Shown: positions 55,575-64,000 of the stretch, piece after piece | Layout: each line of letters starts with the position of its first letter | How positions within the stretch are numbered: position 1 is the stretch's first letter | Assembly: GCA_008000375.1 (NCBI GenBank) | Contig: SMOI01000077.1 | Span: forward strand, 61,066 to 125,065 | DNA from: Poteriospumella lacustris | Taxonomy: Eukaryota > Sar > Chrysophyceae > Chromulinales > Dinobryaceae | Reading direction: 5' to 3' | Length of the DNA: 64,000 bases | The notes under the pieces: model-generated | Told to the model about the DNA's origin: nothing | The model's input: the letters and a program-made list of their open reading frames with translations, nothing else | Databases searched by the model: none | Position numbers and translations under genes: made by a program

Positions 55575-56356
55575 TTAGTTGGCGTATCTTCCGGTCCATT
55601 CTCGGGCTGTAAAGTACAACGTGTTATTCATTGGCCCCTGCAGTCAGTCATGCGACAGTTGACGGTACCTTTCACGACGGCGTCCGCTTCATTTCGCTTC
55701 CAGTGGTCAGCAACGTTGTTGTCCAAAGGATCGTCAGGATTTGGCGCGGACAGAAGACCTTGAATGCTCAAAAGTACCGTGCGAATTTGCAGGGCGGGCG
55801 ACCATTTGTCCTACACAAACAACACGGCCACACACGTCATACAAGGCAACACACATCGACCCACCGACCGACGCACCTTCAAAATATCCAGGCAAATTCG
55901 ACCGATTCTGTGAATTGTCAAACAAAATTGAGGCAGATCGAGCAGTACAGCGGAAAAGGAAATTCGAACCTGTCGATGTTGGGGTGATATATCTTGGTCA
56001 AAAATCTAACTTTGGGGGGACCCATTGGGTATTCGGCGGGCAAGAAGAGCTCCAACCGGAAGACACCACCTACATCGCAGTGTCAGAGCACATCCAAATC
56101 GTCTTACATCCAAATAAAATGCCTACCTTCGTAAGGAGAATCGATCGGACCAGCGATTACGACGTTAAAGTAGCGAAAGTTATCCTCATACGGAGTTGCA
56201 CTAACGCCTTCCACAGGTTCTGCGAGAAGTCTTTCAGTTTCCTACCATCAACATAAATCATGAAGTCGAACCAATAATCGTAACAACGAAATTTGCCGAA
56301 GCAACAATGTGCAGAGGGCAACCTACTTTCTTGATTCTGGTCGTTGCCACCGCCAT
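55575..56356 (-). CDS. UBE2N: Ubiquitin-conjugating enzyme E2 N (Ubc13)
   Basis: Six small exons: 56356-56327, 56241-56127, 56069-55970, 55907-55877, 55810-55669 and 55606-55575. They are joined by GT-AG introns of 57-85 nt with consistent phase, giving 149 aa. The assembly reads [139 protein letters not shown] and [10 protein letters not shown]. The HPN motif, the active-site Cys in RICLDIL and the Ubc13-typical [28 protein letters not shown] are all present; length equals the family. With a UEV partner Ubc13 builds K63-linked chains for DNA-damage tolerance and signalling. No single ORF reveals the gene because the exons are so short. Confidence 0.96.
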
Positions 56357-56928
56357 TTTGATTTATAGGAGAGTCAGCTTTGCTCAAATAAGACAAACAC
56401 CCACGGTTCAAGAGTAAGGATCGAACAACGAAGTTTGATGCTTCTGCCTTGCAAGCCTATGGTTATCCTCTTGATCACGACAATACGATCAACAAAGCTT
56501 CGTGTCCGGTTTGGTCTCTCGTTCCTCGTCGCTCGTCTTTGCGAGGACCTCGGTCGCGATGACGACGATGACGCCGTTTTGCCGTTTTCCTTTTTCCGGA
56601 GTCTCGACATATTTTTTTCCGGAGTCGGGTTGCAGTTTTAGAAGGCGGCGAACGCGGCAGTGCGAGCGCAGCAGTTGGCTGTTGAGCTGTTGAGTGTTGG
56701 AGAGGATGATGGAGTTAGCAGTACTGTTCTCACTCATTGCGTATTGTTGGAGACATTGTTGAGAGGTTCAACAGTGAGAACCGTGGCGATCTCTGCACGA
56801 AACTTAAAATACTTGCATGTATTGCTCGCTTGAATACAACCACAGTGAATGACCACTGTCCAGAACTAGTAGTCGTCGAGGGCGAAACTGAAGAAAGAGC
56901 AGAGATCTGATTTGGTGCGAGGCTGACT
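56357..56928. promoter_or_regulatory. Divergent intergenic region
   Basis: 572 bp between UBE2N and the first paralogue of the 57-kb pair. No gene or repeat recognised. Confidence 0.4.
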
Positions 56929-57768
56929 ATGGAAAATAAGTACGATATTGACGAGGATTATCTTCTTCTGTGGGAAAACGAGGAGAGCGATTCGTTGGAT
57001 GAAACGGACCAGAGCAAGCAGGATTCCTCCGACAGCAGCGTTGTATCGACGCAGAAACTGAAGCGCAAACGAAGCAAAGTTCCTCGAATAGTGAAGAATG
57101 ACATTCGACGCCAATACGTCAGGATGATTGGAAACGTGTTCAACGGGAGCGAAGTCAACTACTTCTACTCGTTTTTCCAAACGTTTTGCATCGACCAAAT
57201 GATTTTCAAGAAGTCGTGTTTGTCGTCATATTCGAAGACTGCACCCGCCCTTTCGACAGCAAATACGATCAATCGCATTACCGACGTGCGAGACGACGTT
57301 GTCTTTCAGAACATCCATCGCATGTCTTGCGAGTGGTACCTTCTGCATCACCTCATACCCGACGAAATACTGACCATCCGCGACGCTAAGATTTTGACTT
57401 GGCCGAGCAACAAGAGGAGCGTGGTGGTTATTGACGTGGCATGCGAGTTTACACGTGTGTACAATGTTAATCCCAAAACGTACCTGTCGGTTCTCTTCGA
57501 CTACTACGAACAGCGGGTCAAAGAGATCGAAGAGGACGCCGGTGAACAGAAAGGAACTGGGGGCACGCTGAATGCCGCCCACATCGCTTCTGTTATCCCG
57601 GACCCGTTTTCGGCTTATTTTGCAATGACCAGGGAGCACATCCCCGCTTCGCCACTACCCGTAAGGGCGAAGTTTGTCACCGAGTTTCGCTTGCTACTCG
57701 ATGAAAACAAATCGATCGAAATGATGGAAATTGCGAAAACCACGTATGTCCCCGTGGACTCAGTGTAA
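56929..57768 (+). CDS. Unknown protein, paralogue 1 of a tandem pair
   Basis: 279 aa, single exon from ATG 56929. Acidic N-terminus (MENKYDIDEDYLLLWENEES), a short basic patch KLKRKRSKVPR, then a conserved core beginning VKNDIRRQYVRMIGNVFNGS and continuing YFYSFFQTFCIDQMIFKK. Later segments MSCEWYLLHHLIPDEILTI and RSVVVIDVACEFTRVYNV follow. The same order of blocks occurs in the next gene (58504-59550). The basic patch before the core suggests a nuclear or DNA-associated protein, but I do not recognise the family. Confidence 0.85.
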   Translation: MENKYDIDEDYLLLWENEESDSLDETDQSKQDSSDSSVVSTQKLKRKRSKVPRIVKNDIRRQYVRMIGNVFNGSEVNYFYSFFQTFCIDQMIFKKSCLSSYSKTAPALSTANTINRITDVRDDVVFQNIHRMSCEWYLLHHLIPDEILTIRDAKILTWPSNKRSVVVIDVACEFTRVYNVNPKTYLSVLFDYYEQRVKEIEEDAGEQKGTGGTLNAAHIASVIPDPFSAYFAMTREHIPASPLPVRAKFVTEFRLLLDENKSIEMMEIAKTTYVPVDSV

Positions 57769-58503
57769 CCAGTCTCTTTCCTTTCCCGTGTCTTGTATGC
57801 TCTCGTCTTGTGACCCGTGCCTTTACTTTGTCCCATTACTGTTGATTTTCGTCGTGCTTCGTGTGTGAGTTCATGTTAGAGTTGTTTTCCCGCCATTCGT
57901 GTGTGCGTATGTGTCTATTGCTTCCGTTTGTTTGTTGTCATTTCGAAAATCGGGTGTTGCACTTCACTGTCCTTCACAATTTCTTAGTTCCCACGACACC
58001 AAGACACACATATCTTCCAAATTTTTAAACGCATTTCGTGTCCATCACTTTCGTAGAGATGAAACGTGACGCATTTTATGAGATGCAGCTCGCGGGAAGG
58101 GTCTTGTGGCGCTTCTCTCGGTATCTATTAAAACTGTCGAAATTAATCTCGTCTCCATCCTGATGAAAACATGTTAAATCCGTTCGTTAAAACAGCAGGC
58201 CGGTTGCGAGCTGCGAGTTGGGGGTTGAGGGTGGCCCAACGGAAGGAAACGGACCGACGCTCAACGGACGCCATCCGCCGCAGCGACCCCTCTGCGACGG
58301 CCACCGCTGGGCCATCGGCGTCTTCTTCTTCGCTGCCGAGCGGGCGGAGCTCACACGACGTCGTCCCAGCCCACAAAACTGAATGTTATCGAATAGAGTT
58401 TCGGACAAAGTGCATACGAAGCGTTTTCTTTTTTGTCTGATTCTCTGGCTCTTTGAGTTTCATTGAAATAAGTATCGTGGATTGTTGAACGAGACCCAAG
58501 AAA
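57769..58503. other. Intergenic between the tandem paralogues
   Basis: 735 bp. The first half is the T-rich 3' flank of paralogue 1. 58190-58370 is GC-richer but has no supported ORF. Confidence 0.45.
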
Positions 58504-59550
58504 ATGCCGCTCGCCATTTACGAAGGGTTCATCACAGCAAGCTCTTTTGAGGGCGACGATGCCTTCGGAATCGACAATCAATTTTCATGGGATAGTGAAG
58601 ACAACAATGCAAATATAGCGGATTACGAAGCGGCATTTTTCACTCAGTATCAACACGGAATTGTGAAAGACGAAGACAACGACGACAACGACGACGTCGC
58701 AATGTCCACATCAGTGGGAATAAAGCGCAAACGGGGTCGTCCGCGTCTTTATCTCGATCCCAAAGCCCCGCGAGTATTCAAGCATGACATCCGAAGGCAG
58801 TACCCCGCCATGTTCTTGAACGTCATGAACAGTTGCGACTACACAACCTTTCTGTCGTTCTTTCGGACGTTCGCCTCCCCCGATATGATTGTACAGAAGA
58901 AGCCTATCAGTGCAGAGGAACTTCGAAAGCTCCCCCCTGGAACCAGCTTGCCCCCTCTCCCCATTGTGCCCTTCAGAGGGAGCGATTGGGTGCGTTTCCA
59001 TTTCCTGCAGGCCAGCTGCTTCTGCGCTGACCGCATTTTCCGCATCGAAAACGCCAATATTACCACACGGTCAGATTCACAGAGCAGTATGATCGTTTTG
59101 GATATTGTGAATGAGCTGACGTATCTCTATGCGGTGGATCCGATCACGATGATCGATGCGATGCTGGGGCTCAAGATCCACCCGATCCCAGACGACGCGG
59201 AGCCACTGCCCGAGCCTGTGCCTTCCGACAGTCATCTGAACGACAACTTCACGAAGTTCTTCACGACACATCACACCTGTATGGATACCCCGCGTGCTGT
59301 CAATGGCGACGATGGGGGGTCATTGGCGGATCTCCACGCGTTCTATTGCCAACAGACGGGCGAGTTCGGTATCCCGCTATTGCGCGAACCCGAACGAGTG
59401 ACGATTCGAACACAATTGACGCTGCACTTGTCCCCAACGAAGCATATCGTTCGGATAGAGATCGGCGATGGAAAACTGTCGCACGCTGTGGGCCCAACGC
59501 CCCGCCTGTGGTCGAAGGTTCGACATTTGCGGTGGCGTAGCGGTCCTTAA
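58504..59550 (+). CDS. Unknown protein with AT-hook-like motif, paralogue 2 of a tandem pair
   Basis: 348 aa, single exon from ATG 58504. Acidic N-terminal ~70 residues (DNDDNDDVAMS), then KRKRGRPRLYLDP, whose RGRP core is a classical AT-hook. The shared core follows: VFKHDIRRQYPAMFLNVMNS, TTFLSFFRTFASPDMIVQKK, WVRFHFLQASCFCADRIFRI and SMIVLDIVNELTYLYAVDPI. Block order and spacing match paralogue 1 at 56929-57768, with longer loops. A chromatin or transcription role is inferred from the AT-hook only. Confidence 0.87.
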   Translation: MPLAIYEGFITASSFEGDDAFGIDNQFSWDSEDNNANIADYEAAFFTQYQHGIVKDEDNDDNDDVAMSTSVGIKRKRGRPRLYLDPKAPRVFKHDIRRQYPAMFLNVMNSCDYTTFLSFFRTFASPDMIVQKKPISAEELRKLPPGTSLPPLPIVPFRGSDWVRFHFLQASCFCADRIFRIENANITTRSDSQSSMIVLDIVNELTYLYAVDPITMIDAMLGLKIHPIPDDAEPLPEPVPSDSHLNDNFTKFFTTHHTCMDTPRAVNGDDGGSLADLHAFYCQQTGEFGIPLLREPERVTIRTQLTLHLSPTKHIVRIEIGDGKLSHAVGPTPRLWSKVRHLRWRSGP

Positions 59551-60604
59551 GCCGTCACGATGGCGCGACAGTTCCTCTCTTCCTCGGCACCCGTCTGCCA
59601 ATGTTTTTGTTTCCATTTCTTGTATATAAGCGCTCGCCTCAATTTATTCCTTTCGCATTCCCTGACTCATAATGAACGAAATATTCGTGAGCGCGTCTGG
59701 TCGCGACCACGCCGCCGTCTTTTGTCGATGGCCCTTCTACCCCCTTCTACTGCCCTTCCACTCATTCTCTTTCTAAAGTCCTCTGCTCTCTCTATCCTTC
59801 CTCTTCCTCTGCTTGATAGTTGTTTGCCTATTGATTTCTCGGGCGAACACAGTCCCAGCGGGACCAGTGTATCGTGGCAGACGATCGCCCCTGCCTACAT
59901 CTCTCTTTGTTTGTCTCATTAACAGAAGCACCCTCTCTTTCCACCGGTGATGCTTTCGATCGCACGTTTCTTGGTTACTGGTCAGTGTCTCTCTTTGTTT
60001 TGTTCGATCTCTACGACTTTACCGTGGGCAGCTCCATTCGCTGTCTGGCTAGACCTGGCCACTGATGTTCTGTTTGTCATAAACTTTGTAAATATACCAC
60101 GACTTCGACTACGTATGAACTACACACCTCACCGTCATCCATACAGGCGATCATCTGCTCTGCCCAGCATCGACCGTCCTCGCCTAATCGGCGGTGGCAG
60201 GGGGGGGGGGGTCCAGTGTGGGCGTGACCGACCCACGCCTAGGCTGGAACCGGCGAGGTGGGCCCCTTTCACAGGCGGCCAGTGGCAGTTGGCTGCGGAG
60301 GTCTCTCGACTCAGCTCTCGGTCTCTGTCGAATCCGCGATGAACTGGGACCGTCATGGTTCATGCAGGTTGGTCTCCGCTCAAGAAAAATCCGCTGAACA
60401 CTTTCTTGGATCCCGTATACAACACTCAGTGACCGATAAATCCCAACAGTGAGGAGCAACGAGTGAAGGAGACCGACCGCACTGAGACGCGAAAACCTAT
60501 CGGCGCCGTGACTTCGACGCAGTTATCATATTATCCCATTATCATTACTCAACGTCCTCCAACGATTAAGCAAAAGGCTGCTGTGTATGCAATAAACGCA
60601 GCAA
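59551..60604. other. Intergenic, about 1 kb
   Basis: T/C-rich 3' flank of paralogue 2 with a TGTAAATA at 60087, then the promoter side of the transporter gene with a 12-nt G run at 60200-60211. No gene found. Confidence 0.45.
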
Positions 60605-62275
60605 ATGAGGCCAACTTCGTCCAGTAACAACCGGGCGACCCTGTCGTACCTGCTGACCTTTGGCATGGTGGCCTTCACACGCTATTCGATCTATCCTTGG
60701 CTATTGTTGCACATTCAAGCACGGAAATACGAATCCTGGGCGCAGGCAGTGGTGTCGTACGGAGCGCTGCTGACGTGTTTGAACCTGGGCATATCGCTGG
60801 GCCAAACGATCTCGAGCTACTCGAAGCAGTTGTCGAACAGTTTCTTCATGGCGGCGCTGGTGAGCCTGGCGTCGTCCTATATCAGCCTGGTGTTCGTGAC
60901 GCGGTTCGCGGTGATGTCGATGATGATGTTCTCGATCGGCTTCTCGGGCGCTCTGCTGTCGGACTTCTCGCTGAGCCTGGACAAGGGCACGCCGTCGCTG
61001 ACGTTCCACCGCAAGAACAGCGAAATCGACCCGAACAGCAACTTGGAGCGCGGCGTGGTGTGCTTCGTGTTCGCGACGCTGATGGGCAGTTTGCTGTACG
61101 ACCCGCGGGCCTTCGTGAACTACCCGGCGTTCTACCTGGCGGTGCTGCTGGGCGTGGCGCTGCTGATCATGGTGGTGTACTACCTGGTGCTGGCCAGCGC
61201 GATCGTGCAGAAGACGAGCAAGGTGAAGGTGATCGGCGGCAGGAACGCAGGCAGCGCCGGCGGCGGCGGCGGCGTGTCCGGCGCGGCGAGCGGGACCGAC
61301 ATGACGTCGCTGAGCGCCGAGGTGGATGCCGACACCGAGTACGAGGGCGACGTGCCGCTGAACTTCCTGTCGGCGTGTCGCGGCGACATGCAGAAGGCGC
61401 GCAAGATGTACGGGAAGATGCTGGCGTGGCGCAAGCGGTTCGACGTGGACCACATCTTCCAGCACCCGCAGCGCATCTTCAACGAGATCCTGGAGTACTA
61501 CCCGCACGGCATCCACGGCTACTCGCTGGACGGCTGCGGCGTGGTGTACGAGGTGCTGGGCCGCGGCAACCCGAAGGGCCTGGAGAGGACGGGCATCACG
61601 ATCGACGAGCTGGTGTGGCACTTCAACATCCGCAACGAGCTGGTGCTGGGCCAGCTGTGCAGTCCGGCGGCGCTGGAGGAGGCCGTGCGGAAGAGCCCGC
61701 CGGGCGCCATTACGATCACGCCCTTCCCATACGAGACGAGCGAGCCGGGCGTGCTGCGGCAGCCGGTGCCGCGGCTGATGACGGTGATCGACGTGCACGG
61801 CATCAGCATATCGTCGGTGACGACGCAGGTGATCAGCTTCATCAAGAAGTCGGGCGAGATCATCGACAACTACTACCCCGAGCAGGTGGCGCGGCTCGTG
61901 GTGTGTCGCGCGCCGCGGTGGTTCTCGACGATCTGGACGGTGATCGCGCGCGTGCTGCCCGAGGCGGTGCAGAAGAAGGTGGACATCCTGTACGACGCGA
62001 AGGGGCTCGACAAGTACATCCACCCGTCGCAGCGGCCGAAGGAGTACGGCGGCACGGACGTGGACCTGGGCGAGTGGGAGGGCCACCAGATGTTCCGGCA
62101 GGTCGCCGAGGCGTGGAAGACGATGCGGTCGACGACCGGCGCCGCGGCGTCGACGTCGCCGCTGACGATCCAGACGGACGGACCGGCGGCAGAGTCGAGC
62201 GCCGGAGCGGCGGACGCGGCGCAGCTGAGTCGGAAGTCGTCGTTCCTGAGCAGCGGCAGCCTGGCGACGGCCTCG

Positions 62276-62306
<31 letters not shown>

Positions 62307-64000
62307 GCGGCGGGGCGGTGAGTCCGAAGGGCGGCGAGTCCGGCGCGAAGGGCGCGGACGGCGCGGCGAAGTCGGGCGTGGTGGGGTGGCTGGTGAACCG
62401 GTTCGGCAGCGGCGGCAGCAAGCCGACGACGGCGTATCTGGGCGAGAAGAACAGCTACCGGTACAACGCGGCGACGGGCATGTGGGAGATGGACACGGGC
62501 ATCGCGGCGGCGCACGAGGGCGGCGCGGACGGTCACGACCGCAGCGGGAAGACGCCGAGCGCCTCGAGTGGCGGCGCGGGCGGCAGCGGCGGCGGCGCGC
62601 TGGAGTCGGACGACGAAGACGACGGCGCGGCGGAGGCCAGCGAGGCGGTCGGTGGCGGCGGCGGCAGCAGTCGACACAGCCCGCGGACCTCGGGCGGCCG
62701 GTCGCGGAAGCGAGGGCGCGCGCACATGACGCAGGAGCAGATCGAGGAGCACGGCCTGGTGCTGGCGATCCAGGCGGCGCACTACGCGTCGCAGTACGCG
62801 GCCCAGCAGCGGTTGGCGGCGCAGTACCCCGGGCAGTCGTCGGGCGGCGGCGCGGGCGGCGGCGGCCTGTCGATGAGCGCGTCGTTCGCGAACCTGGAGC
62901 TGGGCCTGCCGTCGCCGAGCGTGTACGGGCGCGGCGGGCTGGAGCGCGAGTACTCGGGCAGCGGCCGGGCGTTCGAGGCGGCGGCGACGTTCGAGTCGTC
63001 GGCAGCGACGGGCGGCCTGAGCGGCGGCGAGACGAGCGCGACGGCGAAGGGCGGCGCGGGCGGCGCGGCGCTGACGAAGCTGTCGTCGTCGATCTTCCTG
63101 ATCGTCGTCGTGGTGTTCGTGCTGACGACGTCGATGCAGATGATGATGGTGACGCTGCTGCCGGTGTGGCTGTGCGCGCCGCTGCGGTCGGGCGGCCTGG
63201 GCTACAACGTGCGCGACCTGGGCCTGCAGCTGTCGTGCAGCGGCCTGCTGGTGCTGCACGCGCACCTGTTCTTCGGCCGGCAGTTCGACCACGTGCTGCG
63301 CGCGTCACCGGTGCGCGCGCTGCGCATCGGCGCGGGCTGGATGTGTCTGGCGCTGCTGCTGCTGCCGCTGTACGCGCGGTGGTTCACGGTGCCGCTGGAG
63401 GACGTGCTGCACCACAGCAGCAGCCACGAGAGCAGCCACTTCGGCCTCGACGAGACGGAGCAGCGCACGACGTCGCTGTGGCGCTGGCACCACCACCACA
63501 TGCAGTCGGTGCTGCAGCGGTCGGAGACGGACGTGCTGTCGTCGCTGCAGGGCCTGTCGCCGTCGACGTCGCTGTGCTCGCTGCTGCTGTGCGCGGTGTT
63601 CATCGCGACGCTGATCTGCACGTCGCACCTGTGTCGCAAGGCGTCGGGCATGCTGCTGCACCTGGTGCTGAGCGCGGTGTTCCAGAACCCGGCGAGCATC
63701 CGCCAGGCGCTGTACACGCTGGCGGACATGCTGGGGCCGCTGCTGTCGTGCGTGGCGTACTCGGTGATCTACTCGTCGCACATCCGCTTCCCGCTGAACT
63801 CGTCGTTCTTCTTTCCGTTCTCGGCGTCGCTGGCGGTGCTGTCGTACATGCTGTCGCTCTTCCTCGTGGTGCACTTCCGCGGCGACTACGGCGTCATGAG
63901 CGACTACCAGGACTGGCGCACCATGGCGCGGCAGTGCTCGCTGGCCGCGTGCGGCGGCGCGCTCTGTGGCGGTGGGGGCGGCGGTGGCGGGGCGGGCGGC
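60605..64000 (+). CDS. Major-facilitator transporter with an inserted Sec14/CRAL-TRIO domain (3' end missing)
   Basis: Open from ATG 60605 to the window edge (1132 codons, no stop). Residues ~10-200 hold six helices (SYLLTFGMVAFTRYSIYPWL, VVSYGALLTCLNLGISLGQT, FMAALVSLASSYISLVFVTR, ...YLAVLLGVALLIMVVYYLVL). Residues ~255-490 are a complete CRAL-TRIO/Sec14 lipid-binding domain: ARKMYGKMLAWRKRFDVDHI, YSLDGCGVVYEVLGRGNPKG, LMTVIDVHGIS, NYYPEQVARLVVCRAPRWFS and YIHPSQRPKEYGG. A Gly/Ser linker follows, containing AYLGEKNSYRYNAATGMWEM (~610), which resembles the LGE..FYY....W segment of Sec16. Helices resume at ~827 (SSIFLIVVVVFVLTTSMQMM) with LPVWLCAPLRSGGLGYNVRD, the form seen in plant ZIFL-type MFS carriers after helix 7. 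Inferred: a transporter whose central loop senses or delivers a lipid. Confidence 0.88.

Noticed and set aside
60701-63308. 863- and 482-codon minus ORFs at the right end
   Set aside because: Arg/His/Ala-rich or Pro/Ser/Arg-rich shadows. The plus frame encodes MFS helices and CRAL-TRIO motifs and is only hidden because it has no stop inside the window.

Overview
The window is nuclear DNA of a unicellular eukaryote. Protein genes lie on both strands without operon logic. Many are interrupted by short GT-AG introns, mostly 55-140 nt. The gene content is eukaryote-specific: ribosomal protein uS12, ARP1 (dynactin), ARL2BP, UBE2N/Ubc13, eIF4B, a spartin-type senescence-domain protein, a mitochondrial carrier and cytosolic CysRS. 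The huge 'QPTxQPS' repeat ectodomain is a style frequent in stramenopiles and some other algae or protists, so a stramenopile-like protist is my best guess. That is inference, and no rRNA or organelle marker is present.

Layout. 1-1654: 3' part of an unknown minus-strand gene that runs off the left edge. 1824-4345: a large inverted repeat holding two identical, convergent three-exon uS12 (RPS23) genes. 5219-8399: an N/Q/S/P-rich low-complexity protein. 9468-15173: a 1901-residue signal-peptide, PT-repeat, multi-pass membrane protein. 15628-17067: a Ser-rich protein sharing two short motifs with the 5219-8399 product. 18377-26256: a six-helix membrane protein, a stand-alone cyclophilin-E-type RRM, a CCR4-like nuclease-fold protein split by an FN3-containing insertion, and a two-RRM protein. 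26257-30115 and 34757-38765: two ~4 kb pyrimidine-skewed gene-free stretches. Between them lie CysRS (30116-32338) and an unknown 632-aa protein. 38766-47425: ADP/ATP-carrier-like protein, 4-TM protein, small Cys-rich ORF, ARP1, phosphoglycerate dehydrogenase (PHGDH) and eIF4B. 47987-56356: ARL2BP, a METTL21-type methyltransferase, a long (ACG)n tract, a spartin-like protein, a pirin-like bicupin and Ubc13. 56929-59550: two tandem diverged paralogues of an unrecognised family. 60605-64000: a partial gene in which a Sec14/CRAL-TRIO domain sits inside the central loop of a major-facilitator transporter.

Several genes (Ubc13, ARL2BP, the first exons of CysRS and of the cyclophilin-E-type RRM, and the left-edge gene) were assembled by reading splice junctions and reading-frame phase by eye. 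The long antisense ORFs over GC-rich genes are composition shadows and are not annotated.
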